NCBI RefSeq assembly: GCF_009725235.1
Contig: NZ_WJFC01000052.1
Span: 5,529 to 69,528 of the forward strand
Reading direction: 5' to 3'
DNA length: 64,000 bases
Source: Scytonema sp. UIC 10036
GTDB taxonomy: Bacteria; Cyanobacteriota; Cyanobacteriia; Cyanobacteriales; Nostocaceae
The notes beneath the pieces were generated by a model. The model was not told the origin of the DNA, made no database searches, and saw nothing but the letters and a program-made list of their open reading frames with translations. This document shows positions 44,521 through 54,516 of the stretch, one piece after another (positions within the stretch are counted from its first letter, which is position 1; each line of letters begins with the position of its first letter). A program made the translations under genes and the position numbers.

Positions 44521-47031
44521 TTATTTCGACTTAGGATAAGCAATGCGCTTGTGGTGAAATTGTTGCCAAACTTGTACAAAAATTTCTGCAATTTGAGACA
44601 TTTCTTCTCGTGTTAATCCCGATGCTTCTAATTGTTTGTCTTGCCACTTAGCTCGGAGTATATTATTGAGCATGACTAAAGCTTGTTCTGGGGAAACTTC
44701 TTTGAGCGATCGCAAAGCGGCTTCGCAGGAATCTGCTAACATAACGATACCTGTTTCTCTCGATTGAGGAATGGGACCTTCGTAACGAAAATCAGCTTCA
44801 TCGACTGTTAAACTGGGATCTGCTTGCACCATTTGTTGCGCTTGGTGATAGAAGTAAGCAATTTGCGTTGTTCCTTGATGTTCTGGAATAAATGCTTGAA
44901 TTAGGGAAGGTAAACTGTGTTTTCTTGCCATCACCAGCCCTTCACTCACGTGCTTTTTAATAACTTCTGCACTTTTCCAAGGGTCTTTAATTTCTGTATC
45001 GTGTTTGTTGGGTTCCCCCATTTGATTTTCAATAAATGCCATAGGGTCGTGCATTTTACCAATATCGTGATATAATGCCCCCGCTCGTACAAGTTCAACA
45101 TTACATTTCAAAGACTTGGCAGCGGCCTCGGCAAGGGTAGCAACAAGTAGCGTGTGTTGAAAAGTCCCTGGAGTTTCAGTCGCAAGTTTTTTTAACAAAG
45201 GACGGTTGGGGTTTGCTAATTCTGATAAACGGATTGAAGTCACCAAATCGAAGAGTTTTTCTAAATACGGGCTTAACCCCAATGCCACAATACTCCAAGC
45301 TAAACTGGACAATGCAAACAACACAGCATTTTGAATAACTGTATAGTACGGAAAAACACCTAAAGCTGCGCTCAGTAGCAGTCTGAGAACTAGATAAACA
45401 CCTCCCTGAGTTAATGCGATCGCAACACTTAAAAGCGCTAGTTCCTCACGGGAATGGAGTTTTTGCGCCATGCAACTGCCTAAAATTCCTGCTGCTGTCC
45501 CTGCTAAAAGACTTGCTTTGCTAATATCTAAACTTATTGGTAGCAATATCGACAGTAGCCCTATGACTGCGATTCCCAAACGGGGCCCGTAAAAACTACC
45601 CAATAATAAACCCACTGCACTCCAAGTTGTGTGTGGCGTACCCAGAACGATCGCTAATGGTGTACTAAGAGTTAGCAATAATATAAGCAGGCGATCGCTT
45701 TGTCGTAATTTACACCGACTTCGCCGTTCCAAAAGAGCAAAAAAGCTAACTGCCGCAGTCACCGCTATTCCCACTTGTATCAATCTTTGCCAGTTAATCT
45801 CCCGACGTATAAGGTGGTAATGCTCCAAAACTTCAAAATCAAATGCCGTAATTTTTTCTCCCCTGCGAACAATCAACTCACCTTTTCGCACAGTCACCAT
45901 CACGGGTTTGACACCCGCCGCCGCTCTTGCTGCTATCAGTTGCGTTCGTAATTTATCAGTTTGAAGATTGGGTTTCAGTACCGCTAACAAAAGTCCGATC
46001 GCCAAAGGTTCGGTTTCCTTGGGTACTATAGTCTGTACGTGTAAAGTAACTGCATCTTTAATAATGTAAGGAGGAAGCCCTGAGGGTATACCTTGGGTGA
46101 GAATTTTGCGTGCAGTTTGTTGGATTCCCGCTTGTGTCTTTGCCCAATCATCATCTGAGATGTCAAGAAGGGAAACTGCTTCATAAACTGTTTCGGGTTT
46201 AGCCCCTATCAAGTCAGAAAGTTTCGTATTTGCTTGGGCATAGCCTTGACGGACTTTAATAATTTGAGCGATGAGAGAAGATAAGTTTTGATCTGATGTT
46301 GATAAATGATATGTTTCTAATTCCTGCACGGCTTGGGCAAAGTCAGGGTTTTGGAACAAATTGTTGGCTTTTAAATCCTCTGTTCCCAGGTTACGATGTT
46401 CTTTATGTGATAGCCCTTGCTTGTGTTTTTTATTGTTGTTGACAGCAATTAACAGCGCTTGCCATTCCCAATGAGAACACGAGCGCAGGTAACGCTGGGT
46501 TGATACAGATAAAATAAAAGTATCAAAAAACGGAAAAGCTCCCAGAGATGAGCGAATGCTGTTGCCTTCACTCAAAATTTGTTGTAAATTTTGATAAATT
46601 TCTTCATTAATTTGTGGATTTACCATTAAGACGGGTGCGGAGCTTGTGCTGGCTGCTTTTCGCTGTTCTTCTGTTTTTTTCTTGTCCTCAATTCTGGCTT
46701 CTTCGGGTGCTCTAATGGTTTGTGGCGCAATAGCCCCAATTTGCAACTGCGGTTGATTATATAATTTTTGTCCTAAAACTCCTGTCAGTGATAGGACTGC
46801 GATCGCAAAAATAACAGGGGAACGTTTTCCGTTCAGACAACTCAGAACAACTGTATAAACCCTATGTTCCCTTTTAACCGTCTTTTTAGTTGATCTTGCC
46901 AAGCTTAATGTTTGATGTTTGTCTGTCTCATTTTTGTCGAACACATAGAACTGATGGCGTAACTCTTTGTAATGTTGCCGCCATTCAATCAATTTCTGGG
47001 TCACGGACAAAAAAAATTGCTGCGTTTTCAT
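44521..47031 (-). CDS. 7TM-HD phosphohydrolase, PgpH-like
   Basis: 836 residues. An N-terminal membrane span (about 73-92) is followed by a long extracytoplasmic 7TMR-HDED domain with RAPEEARIEDKKKTEEQRKA and a C-terminal block of about seven spans (about 410-590). The cytoplasmic HD domain starts LATETPGTFQHTLLVATLAEAAA, with ALYHDIGKMHDP (the HD motif) and MLADSCEAALRSL. PgpH hydrolyses c-di-AMP in Listeria and related bacteria, so a c-di-AMP turnover role is inferred. The stop is followed by AAAATCC repeats. ATG at 47031. Confidence 0.93.
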   Translation of the reverse strand: MKTQQFFLSVTQKLIEWRQHYKELRHQFYVFDKNETDKHQTLSLARSTKKTVKREHRVYTVVLSCLNGKRSPVIFAIAVLSLTGVLGQKLYNQPQLQIGAIAPQTIRAPEEARIEDKKKTEEQRKAASTSSAPVLMVNPQINEEIYQNLQQILSEGNSIRSSLGAFPFFDTFILSVSTQRYLRSCSHWEWQALLIAVNNNKKHKQGLSHKEHRNLGTEDLKANNLFQNPDFAQAVQELETYHLSTSDQNLSSLIAQIIKVRQGYAQANTKLSDLIGAKPETVYEAVSLLDISDDDWAKTQAGIQQTARKILTQGIPSGLPPYIIKDAVTLHVQTIVPKETEPLAIGLLLAVLKPNLQTDKLRTQLIAARAAAGVKPVMVTVRKGELIVRRGEKITAFDFEVLEHYHLIRREINWQRLIQVGIAVTAAVSFFALLERRSRCKLRQSDRLLILLLTLSTPLAIVLGTPHTTWSAVGLLLGSFYGPRLGIAVIGLLSILLPISLDISKASLLAGTAAGILGSCMAQKLHSREELALLSVAIALTQGGVYLVLRLLLSAALGVFPYYTVIQNAVLFALSSLAWSIVALGLSPYLEKLFDLVTSIRLSELANPNRPLLKKLATETPGTFQHTLLVATLAEAAAKSLKCNVELVRAGALYHDIGKMHDPMAFIENQMGEPNKHDTEIKDPWKSAEVIKKHVSEGLVMARKHSLPSLIQAFIPEHQGTTQIAYFYHQAQQMVQADPSLTVDEADFRYEGPIPQSRETGIVMLADSCEAALRSLKEVSPEQALVMLNNILRAKWQDKQLEASGLTREEMSQIAEIFVQVWQQFHHKRIAYPKSK

Positions 47032-47322
47032 TTCCTATGACCGCAGTTCCTTACGTTATCAAATTAAAACAACACCATCCGGATCGGAAACACACTTCAA
47101 GCAGATTTGTCACAATGGCTCCAAGAGAATTACGATTTTGGTTTTTGGATTGAGACTTGAGTAAAGCCTTGTTTAGGGTTACTTACACCTCACTATGTAT
47201 TGCGTTCTTTTTTTATATAAGTAAAAGCACTCTTGTACTAGTATTCAAATATACTGTATTTTGGTAAAATTTGTTTGCTTGTGTTGGAATATACGTCACA
47301 GTATAAAAGTATGGGAATAGAA

Positions 47323-48264
47323 CTAGCGCAGCCGAATGACGCGAGGGGCTGCTATTGCTTGTAAGGACGACTTGAAGCTCGGCCCCACTAAACTCTTTTC
47401 TTCCCCAAACTCATTTGAATCACGACCAATATCATACACTCCTGACCACACTGCCATTAGTGTGTTTGTTAATCTTAACATATTATCAGAGTTAGCCATT
47501 TGCCACTTTTGAGCTAAATTTGAACGCTCAAGAGAGATTTGCCAAGTCACGGGAATACCTGAATTGCTGTTATACGCTCCTGATAAAGCACCCGTTACTG
47601 TACCAATGGTTTTTGAGTAACGACTCAACCTATCTGCTCGTAAAACTGAGAGACGAAAGTCTTCTAAAGTACTGAGAAAACAGTAAAATGCCATGGCTAT
47701 GACGTTTCCTGGCTTTTCTTCTCTGGTTAACTCAGCTTGGGCGCTGTCTAACCCCGCTCCACTCTCTAATAAATTCTTAACTTTTAATAATTGTTGTGGC
47801 AACCTTGTTGGTGTTTCTCCCAGAAAGGAAATGGTTTGGGGGATAAGGGTAGCCCGAGTCTGTTTTTCCGTCAGAGATTGAGCGATCGCGTAACCCACCG
47901 CTAGCATGCCATCTCTGATAATTGGCTCTGTCTGCCAAAATTCTGCAAGTGCTATCAAATTTTGGCGTAACTTTATTGAATTTTCATGAAAAAACAGCAC
48001 CACTGGTAGAACGGCGGGAATAACTGACAAACTATCTTCTAACTGTATTCCTTGCTCTTGCTTGCACAAGCGATCGCTAGTTTCAAGACGCGAAAACGCA
48101 ATCAAAGTTTCGGTGTAAGAAGTTGCTACTTCACTCCAATGTGAAACCTCTTTCGAGCACACTTGTACATTTTCAGAAAAATCTTTATTCCTGAAAGCTA
48201 TGTTTTCCCCAATAATTGCCCCTAGTAAAACCCCATAGCAGCGATTTAAAAGTGAATAACGCAT
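47323..48264 (-). CDS. ADP-ribosylglycohydrolase-fold protein, acidic residues missing
   Basis: 313 residues. The N-terminal CYGVLLGAIIGENIAF and the C-terminal TIGTVTGALSGAYNSNSGIP match the ADP-ribosylglycohydrolase (ARH) fold. However, the metal-binding Asp residues of GxxxGDAxG and of the second D-x-D motif are replaced (GENIAF; NSNSGIP). Catalysis as a classic ARH is therefore doubtful; binding or a different reaction is possible. The ATG at 48264 is chosen; the upstream open frame is a translation of ATGAATT repeats. The 3' end is followed by AT-rich DNA. Confidence 0.8.
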   Translation of the reverse strand: MRYSLLNRCYGVLLGAIIGENIAFRNKDFSENVQVCSKEVSHWSEVATSYTETLIAFSRLETSDRLCKQEQGIQLEDSLSVIPAVLPVVLFFHENSIKLRQNLIALAEFWQTEPIIRDGMLAVGYAIAQSLTEKQTRATLIPQTISFLGETPTRLPQQLLKVKNLLESGAGLDSAQAELTREEKPGNVIAMAFYCFLSTLEDFRLSVLRADRLSRYSKTIGTVTGALSGAYNSNSGIPVTWQISLERSNLAQKWQMANSDNMLRLTNTLMAVWSGVYDIGRDSNEFGEEKSLVGPSFKSSLQAIAAPRVIRLR

Positions 48265-48345
48265 AAAAAATGATGAATTATGAATTATGAATGATGAATT
48301 ATGAATCATTTAGCATTCATCATTCATCATTTATCATTCATAATT
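48265..48345. repeat. ATGAATT/ATTCATC STRR
   Basis: ATGAATTATGAATT units followed by ATTCATCATTCATC units, mirrored, between aroQ and the ADP-ribosylglycohydrolase-like gene. Confidence 0.85.
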
Positions 48346-48799
48346 TTCTTATGTGGTACACTAACGCTTGTAAGCCCAACGTATAGCTTCTCACACCAAA
48401 TCCGCTAATTTGCCCAATAACTACTGGAGCTATGTACGAGTGATGGCGAAACTCTTCCCTGCGGTAGATGTTACTCAAATGCACTTCTACTGTCGGTAAA
48501 TTAACAGCAGCGAGCGCATCTCGTAACGCCACACTTGTATGGGTGTACGCGCCAGCATTAATCAAAATCCCATGATGTTGCCCCAGTGCTTCATGAATAG
48601 CGTCTACTAAAGCACCTTCATGGTTTGATTGTATTGGATAAATTTTTGCTTGCACTTTTTCACCTTCATCTTCCAAAATCTGATTGATTTCGGCTAGTGT
48701 CAGCGCACCATAAATTCCTGGCTCTCGCTGTCCGAGAAGATTAAGGTTAGGTCCGTGCAATACTAGAATACTCAGGTAGGTTGATGACAAGCCTTGCAC
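48338..48799 (-). CDS. aroQ: 3-dehydroquinate dehydratase, type II
   Basis: 153 residues. The type II family pattern is complete: [19 protein letters not shown] (active-site Tyr and Arg loop), [18 protein letters not shown] (His), [31 protein letters not shown]. It dehydrates 3-dehydroquinate in the shikimate pathway as a dodecamer. The start is most likely the GTG at 48799, just 12 bp after the microprotein gene. It is followed by an ATGAATT-type tract. Confidence 0.95.
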   Translation of the reverse strand: MQGLSSTYLSILVLHGPNLNLLGQREPGIYGALTLAEINQILEDEGEKVQAKIYPIQSNHEGALVDAIHEALGQHHGILINAGAYTHTSVALRDALAAVNLPTVEVHLSNIYRREEFRHHSYIAPVVIGQISGFGVRSYTLGLQALVYHIRKL

Positions 48800-48811
48800 C
48801 TTGTGTTGTTG

Positions 48812-48949
48812 TTATCTACGGCGCGAACGGTCCTCTACCGGAATTGGAATCAATTCCGGTTCTGGCTCTGCGGCTGGTCCCAGAAGAGCTTCTATCAACT
48901 TTTGTGCCAGTTCCCTAAGTTTTTCTAGCAGGTTTTCTATATAGTCCAT
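48812..48949 (-). CDS. 45-residue conserved microprotein upstream of aroQ
   Basis: An ATG at 48949-48947 opens a 45-codon frame: MDYIENLLEKLRELAQKLIE, then a Pro/Glu-rich part (PAAEPEPELIPIPVEDR) and a basic end SRRR, with TAA at 48812-48814. An amphipathic helix is likely at the N-terminus. It stands 12 bp before the aroQ start on the same strand, so it is in its operon. It is too short for automatic calling but its sequence is orderly and codon use is normal. I believe similar small proteins occur in other cyanobacteria. Function unknown. Confidence 0.7.
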   Translation of the reverse strand: MDYIENLLEKLRELAQKLIEALLGPAAEPEPELIPIPVEDRSRRR

Positions 48950-49147
48950 TGAACTGAACGCTCCTAAGCTACTCATTCAATATGTTTATTATTACACGGA
49001 GAAACTGGAGTATCTTTGCACTTTTGGCTGATAGATATGTTTCTCCCATACCCTTCTAATTGGGTATGCGCCATCTTAGGATGTAACCTGTATTTTATGT
49101 ACTCGACGCCCCGATTTTTGGCTGTGTTGCTATTTTATCAGAAAAAT

Positions 49148-49286
49148 TGGTTGGTGGTTAGTGGTTAGTGGTTAGTGGTTAGTGGTTGTTGGTTGGCCCT
49201 TATAATAAATAGCAAGGGCACAAGGTCAAGCGCCCCAACTAACAACTAACGACTAACAACTAACAACCAACAACCAACCACTAACT
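49148..49286. repeat. STRR tract, mirrored GGTTAGT / ACTAACA
   Basis: GGTTAGT units (49152-49185), an interruption with GGGGCGCTTGACC-like sequence, then ACTAACAACTAACGACTAAC units to 49286. The last units give topA its final Ser and TAG stop. Confidence 0.85.
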
Positions 49287-51957
49287 AACTCGCCTTCTTC
49301 GTTTTTTTGCCAGTGGTGGTTGAGGACTTGGTAGAAGATTTAGAACTGGAGGTTGTTGATTTACTCGTTGTTTTGCGAGTAGATTTTCCAGCTTTTCCAG
49401 TTGAGGCTTTAGATGCCAATAGCTCTAAGGCAGAGGTTAGGGACATATCCTCTACCGTTTGACCTTCTGGAATTCGCACATTGGTTTTACCATGCTTAAT
49501 ATATGGTCCATAGGGACCTTTGTAGATGTTAACTGGTTCACCATCTTCTGGGTGAGGACCTAATTCCTTTTCAGCTGCTTTAGATTTGCTACTGGAAGAA
49601 CTACGCCCCTTTTTTGGTTCCGACAACAATTCCAAAGCACGTTCTAGCGTTATTGTCAACACATTATCGCCAGCTTTTAGGGAGCGATATTCTTTTTCGC
49701 CACTTTGGTTGTGAACAACGTAAGGACCGAAGCGTCCCAGGTTCGCTTGGATTTCAGCACCCGTGGCTGGATGAAGTCCTAATTTCCGAGGTAGAGCCAA
49801 TAAACCAATTGCGACTTCAAGGGTAATATTTTCGGATGTAACTCCTTTGGGTAGGGATGCTTGTTTTGGTTTGGGGTTTTCTTCCGATTTGTCACCCAAC
49901 TGAACGTAAGGTCCGTAAGGTCCAATTTTCAGGTAAATCGGTTCGCCTGTTTCTGGATGAGTTCCAATTTCGTCGGGACCGACGATTTTTTGTCGCAGGA
50001 TTGTTTCTACTTTTTGCGGATCGAGGTCGGCTGGTGTCAGATCTTTAGGAATTGAGGCGGTAACAACCTCATCTCCATTTTCTTTTTCTATATAAGCACC
50101 GTACTTTCCAATCCGAACTTTGACATCTAAATTTTCCAGTTCTACTGTCCGGGCTGAATTGGCATCAATTTGGTTTTCTTTTTCCTTAACTTGGGTTTCT
50201 AGACCTTTGTCTCCAGAATAGAACGATCTCAAGTAAGGTAGCCATTGTGCTTCACCAGTAGCGATGTCATCCAATGTTTGCTCCATCTTGGAAGTAAAGC
50301 TTGGATCGACGACATCGGGGAAGTACTTTTCTAACAACTCTGTGACAGCAAAAGCGGTGAAAGTTGGGACAAGCGCATTACTCACCAACTGAGCGTATCC
50401 TTTATCAATAATTGTGCCAATGATGCTGGCATAAGTACTCGGACGCCCGATCCCTTCGCTTTCTAAAGTTTTTACCAAGGTTGCTTCAGTATATCTAGCT
50501 GGTGGTTGAGTTTCGTGACCTACAGCTTCTAATTCTTGGCAGTTGGGGCTATATCCTACTTTCAAATTAGGTAGAATAACTTCCTGGTCTTCAAGAGCTG
50601 CTTCTGGATCGTCAGAACCTTCAACGTAAGCACGGAGGTAACCGGGAAAATCAATGCGTTTGCCAGAAGAACGGAAACCCGCATCTTCAACTTGTAACTG
50701 CACGACGATTTGGGTTTGACGGGAATCTGCCATTTGAGAAGCAACAGTCCGCTTCCAAATCAAATCATACAACTGCAGTTCCCGACCGCTCAAACCGGTT
50801 TCTTGGGGTGTGCGGAAGTTGCTACCCGCAGGACGAATGGCTTCGTGTGCTTCTTGCGCTCCTTTGGATTTGGTCGTGTACTGTCGGGGTTGGGGGCTGA
50901 GGTATTCCGAACCGTAACGGTTTTCTACACACTGACGAGCAGCAGCAATGGCTTGATCTGACAAATGAACTGAGTCTGTACGCATATAGGTGATGTAACC
51001 TTGCTCGTACAAACTTTGAGCAGTCCGCATGGTGTCCCGTGCTGAAATACGGTATTTGCGGTTGGCTTCTTGCTGGAGGGTAGAAGTGGTAAATGGTGGT
51101 GAAGGTTTGCGCGTTACGGGGCGTTCTTCAACCTCTGTGACTTTCCAGGTTTTGCCTAAAAGTTGTTCTCTAAGGGCTTCGGCTTGTTCTTGATTGAGCA
51201 AAACGACATTGCGATCGCGACCGATCGTTCCTGTCGCCGCATCAAAGTCGCTGCCATTAGCTACCCTCACCCCTTGTAATGTAATCAGTTGAGAGGCAAA
51301 TGCCGCTCCTTTGGTTGAAGAGGGGGGGGTCAGCGTTGCTTTCAAATCCCAGTACGAACCTTGACGGAAAGCTCGGCGCTGACGTTCTTTTTTCACCAAA
51401 AGCCGCACGGCTACAGATTGTACGCGTCCTGCTGAGAGTCCCCAAGCAATTTTTTTCCACAGCAAAGGAGATAGGGTATAACCCACTAGCCTGTCCAAAA
51501 TCCGCCGCGTTTCTTGGGCGCGAACTAGCTGTTCATCAATATTACGGCAGTTTTTTAAAGCTTTTTTAATGGCGTCTTGAGTAATCTCGTGAAACACCAT
51601 CCGCTTTGTGGGAACCTTTGGCTTGAGCAACTGGTATAAGTGCCAACTAATGCTTTCACCTTCCCGATCTTCGTCTGTAGCCAGAATCAGTTCATCGACT
51701 TCTTTGAGAGCGTCTTTAAGTTGAGTAACAACTTTTTTCTTATCTTTAGGGATAATATAGAGCGGCTCAAAGTCGGCGTCTACATTTACCCCAAGTTGCG
51801 CCCATGCTTCTCCCTTGACGTTAGCAGGAATATCACTAGCTGATTGGGGTAAGTCACGCACGTGTCCCATCGACGCTTCCACCCGGTAATCGGCTGGAAG
51901 GTAGTTGCGAATGGTACGAGCTTTGGTCGGAGATTCGACGATGACGAGAGTTGACAT
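49285..51957 (-). CDS. topA: DNA topoisomerase I
   Basis: 890 residues. TOPRIM domain: [18 protein letters not shown] and [16 protein letters not shown] (acidic triad). The active-site Tyr is in [13 protein letters not shown], and [14 protein letters not shown] is the typical C-terminal gate motif. Four Topo_C repeats follow ([36 protein letters not shown]) and a Lys/Ser/Thr-rich tail of about 50 residues. It relaxes negative supercoils. This is the long cyanobacterial form with repeats and without zinc ribbons. The stop comes from a repeat tract. Confidence 0.97.
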   Translation of the reverse strand: MSTLVIVESPTKARTIRNYLPADYRVEASMGHVRDLPQSASDIPANVKGEAWAQLGVNVDADFEPLYIIPKDKKKVVTQLKDALKEVDELILATDEDREGESISWHLYQLLKPKVPTKRMVFHEITQDAIKKALKNCRNIDEQLVRAQETRRILDRLVGYTLSPLLWKKIAWGLSAGRVQSVAVRLLVKKERQRRAFRQGSYWDLKATLTPPSSTKGAAFASQLITLQGVRVANGSDFDAATGTIGRDRNVVLLNQEQAEALREQLLGKTWKVTEVEERPVTRKPSPPFTTSTLQQEANRKYRISARDTMRTAQSLYEQGYITYMRTDSVHLSDQAIAAARQCVENRYGSEYLSPQPRQYTTKSKGAQEAHEAIRPAGSNFRTPQETGLSGRELQLYDLIWKRTVASQMADSRQTQIVVQLQVEDAGFRSSGKRIDFPGYLRAYVEGSDDPEAALEDQEVILPNLKVGYSPNCQELEAVGHETQPPARYTEATLVKTLESEGIGRPSTYASIIGTIIDKGYAQLVSNALVPTFTAFAVTELLEKYFPDVVDPSFTSKMEQTLDDIATGEAQWLPYLRSFYSGDKGLETQVKEKENQIDANSARTVELENLDVKVRIGKYGAYIEKENGDEVVTASIPKDLTPADLDPQKVETILRQKIVGPDEIGTHPETGEPIYLKIGPYGPYVQLGDKSEENPKPKQASLPKGVTSENITLEVAIGLLALPRKLGLHPATGAEIQANLGRFGPYVVHNQSGEKEYRSLKAGDNVLTITLERALELLSEPKKGRSSSSSKSKAAEKELGPHPEDGEPVNIYKGPYGPYIKHGKTNVRIPEGQTVEDMSLTSALELLASKASTGKAGKSTRKTTSKSTTSSSKSSTKSSTTTGKKTKKAS

Positions 51958-52478
51958 GGAAATTACAAAAAAAGAATAGCTGTTCGGCTAAATAATCAAT
52001 TGAAAGAAATTATGAAGAGCGTATCAGTCTAACTCGACCTTACGCTCTGGGATTATGCATCTAATCCTTACACAAACTGTCTGCTGGGTTTGAAATTTCA
52101 GACCTGCTTGTTGGCAAAGCCGATCCCAACGGGAGGGGCGGGTTTAGCAGGGGTTAGAATTTCCAGTTATTTTAATCTTTAACTTATAATTGGCATTTTT
52201 GACGAGTGCGTTTTCACAATCCCCCCAAGGTTCTATATTAAGCCTATTGCCAGCCCAGAGCGCAAGGTAGAAGCCCTTCTGCCTTGTTCAGAAGGAACAA
52301 GCACAAATTGTACGAGAACGATAGCACATTTTATCTGCCCGGTTAAACTTAAGCATAATTTAACTTAATGGTAGAGATAGATTAACGAACCTAACAACTG
52401 TTGGTGCAACGATAGCAATCTTAAATAGAATGAACACAGTAGGATCTGAATGCCTAATAACCAAAACCTGCATAGCTC
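51958..52478. other. Divergent intergenic region topA/ndhB
   Basis: 521 bp, gene-free. It includes a small hairpin CCTTCTGCCTTGTTCAGAAGG (about 52274-52294) within the ndhB leader side. Both promoters must lie here. No riboswitch or tRNA was recognised. Confidence 0.7.
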
Positions 52479-54056
52479 ATGGATTTTGCTAATCTTGCCT
52501 CCCAGTTAAACGCTGGAACTATATTGCCAGAGGGAATTGTCATTCTTACCCTTTTGGGGGTTTTGATTGTTGACTTAATTCTAGGGCGGACATCCTCGCG
52601 CTCGATTGGATATCTAGCGATCGCGGGTTTGTTGACTTCTATCGTCGCCCTGTATTTCCAATGGGATAACACAAATCCCAGTTCCTTTCTTGGTGCCTTT
52701 AATAGTGATGACCTCAGCATCGTCTTTCGCGGTATCATTGCTTTGTCTGCTGCGGTGACGATTTTGATGTCAATTCGCTATGTCGAACAAAGCGGAACTG
52801 CAATAGCCGAGTTCATAGCGATTTTGCTAAGCGCTACCCTTGGAGGAATGTTTTTATCAGGGGCTAGCGAGCTAGTGATGATCTTCATCTCCCTAGAAAC
52901 CCTAAGTATTTCCTCTTATTTGCTCACAGGCTATACAAAGCGAGACCCCCGTTCTAATGAAGCAGCACTAAAATATCTGTTGATTGGCGCTTCAAGCACA
53001 GCAGTATTTTTGTATGGGGTTTCGTTACTGTACGGCTTATCCGGCGGACAAACACAATTGAGTGCGATCGCCAATGGAATTGCCACCTACGGATTCGGTC
53101 AATCTCTGGGCTTAGTCATTTCCTTAGTGTTTGTTATTGCAGGAGTTGGTTTCAAAATTTCTGCCGCACCCTTCCACCAGTGGACGCCCGACGTTTACGA
53201 AGGCGCACCCACGCCAGTGATTGCTTTCCTATCTGTTGGTTCTAAAGCTGCTGGATTTGCTCTAGCTATCCGCCTGCTGACGAGTGCCTTCCCCCTAGTA
53301 ACTGAAGAGTGGAAGTTTGTCTTCACAGCCCTCGCCGTTTTAAGTATGATTTTGGGTAACGTAGTCGCCCTAGCCCAAACCAGCATGAAACGGATGTTGG
53401 CTTATTCTTCCATTGCTCAAGCCGGATTTGTCATGATTGGCTTGGTAGCAGGTACTGAGGCTGGATATTCCAGTATGATTTTTTACCTGTTTGTCTACCT
53501 GTTCATGAATTTGTGCGGTTTCATCTGCGTGATTCTCTTCTCTTTACGGACAGGAACAGACCAAATTGTAGAGTACTCTGGTTTGTATCAAAAAGACCCA
53601 CTCCTTACTTTAGGATTGAGTATTGCTCTGCTGTCACTTGGTGGTATTCCACCACTAGCCGGATTTTTCGGTAAAATCTACTTATTCTGGGCTGGTTGGC
53701 AAGCCGGACTGTACGGTTTAGTCTTACTTGGCTTAATCACTACTGTAGTTTCCATCTACTATTATATCCGTGTCGTTAGGATGATGGTAGTTAAGGAACC
53801 TCATGAGATGTCTGACGCAGTTAAGAACTATCCAGACGTGCGTTGGAATCTACCCGGTTACAGACCCATGCAAGTCGGATTAATTGCGACATTAATTGCC
53901 ACTTCCGTAATTGGAATTTTATCAAATCCTATCTTCACACTGGCTAATAATTCGGTTGCTAACACTCCCATTTTGCGATCGATTACACATCCAACTGTGA
54001 AAGCGGAAATTACTCCTACCTTAGTAGAAGAAAATTCCATCAGTCTCAACCCGTAA
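52479..54056 (+). CDS. ndhB: NAD(P)H-quinone oxidoreductase subunit N (NdhB)
   Basis: 525 residues, about 14 membrane spans. It is the antiporter-like subunit 2 of the thylakoid NDH-1 complex, used for respiration and cyclic electron flow. Typical segments are [69 protein letters not shown] and [20 protein letters not shown]. The start [13 protein letters not shown] is the usual cyanobacterial one. No other ndh genes are adjacent. Its 3' end is followed by the TnpB relic's right-end hairpins. Confidence 0.97.
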   Translation: MDFANLASQLNAGTILPEGIVILTLLGVLIVDLILGRTSSRSIGYLAIAGLLTSIVALYFQWDNTNPSSFLGAFNSDDLSIVFRGIIALSAAVTILMSIRYVEQSGTAIAEFIAILLSATLGGMFLSGASELVMIFISLETLSISSYLLTGYTKRDPRSNEAALKYLLIGASSTAVFLYGVSLLYGLSGGQTQLSAIANGIATYGFGQSLGLVISLVFVIAGVGFKISAAPFHQWTPDVYEGAPTPVIAFLSVGSKAAGFALAIRLLTSAFPLVTEEWKFVFTALAVLSMILGNVVALAQTSMKRMLAYSSIAQAGFVMIGLVAGTEAGYSSMIFYLFVYLFMNLCGFICVILFSLRTGTDQIVEYSGLYQKDPLLTLGLSIALLSLGGIPPLAGFFGKIYLFWAGWQAGLYGLVLLGLITTVVSIYYYIRVVRMMVVKEPHEMSDAVKNYPDVRWNLPGYRPMQVGLIATLIATSVIGILSNPIFTLANNSVANTPILRSITHPTVKAEITPTLVEENSISLNP

Positions 54057-54084
54057 TTTGGTTGACACCGATCCCTCACCTCGA

Positions 54085-54160
54085 TCCGGTGGCTCCACCT
54101 CACCCCGTCACCTCGTTCCCAGCCTCAGGCTGGGAATGCCTATTAGGAGGCTCCGCCTCC
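54085..54160. repeat. Serial small hairpins, probable IS200/IS605-type right end
   Basis: Three short palindromes in a row: GGTGG-ct-CCACC (54088-54099), TTCCCAGCC-tca-GGCTGGGAA (54116-54136) and GGAGGC-tcc-GCCTCC (54146-54160). They lie just past the 3' end of the TnpB relic, where IS200/IS605-group elements carry hairpin ends and a guide-RNA scaffold. Confidence 0.6.
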
Positions 54161-54506
54161 CGTACTCAACAGGTGCAAGGCAAAAAAGTAGTTGCCAAAG
54201 GCTGAGTATCCCACAATGGCTCCATTCCAATCTCTAGCTATCTCATGATTGCAATTAGGACAAACAAACTTTTTGTTTCCTCCCAACTTTTCATGAACGT
54301 GTCCGCACTGTGTATTCTTCTGTGACATCATGCACAACGCAACCTCGCTTTAATGCGTGGAATTTGAGAGTCTGTTTGAATCTATAGTGCGACCATGTAA
54401 GCATATTTCTTGCTGTTTTAGAAGTTAGCTTACGTTTTTTCTTCACCACCATTTGAGAGGTTTCAAATGTTGGTAAGAAGATGTGTTGGTAGTTTTTTGT
54501 TAAGGT
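54143..54506 (-). pseudogene. C-terminal relic of a TnpB (IS200/IS605-type) nuclease
   Basis: The upper frame (to about 54300) reads QHIFLPTFETSQMV, KKKRKLTSKTARNMLTWSHYRF, KQTLKFHALKRG and VVHDVTEEYT. The lower frame reads TQCGHVHEKLGG, FVCPNCNHEIARDWNGA. Together these are the final part of TnpB with the zinc-ribbon CPNC and the RuvC-III Asp (RDWNGA). The first CxxC pair and a few bases are lost at the junction, shifting the frame. The RuvC-I and RuvC-II regions are absent. The 5' side abuts the histidine kinase gene. TnpB is an RNA-guided nuclease; this copy is dead. Confidence 0.85.
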
Positions 54507-54516
54507 TGTTTCTAGT

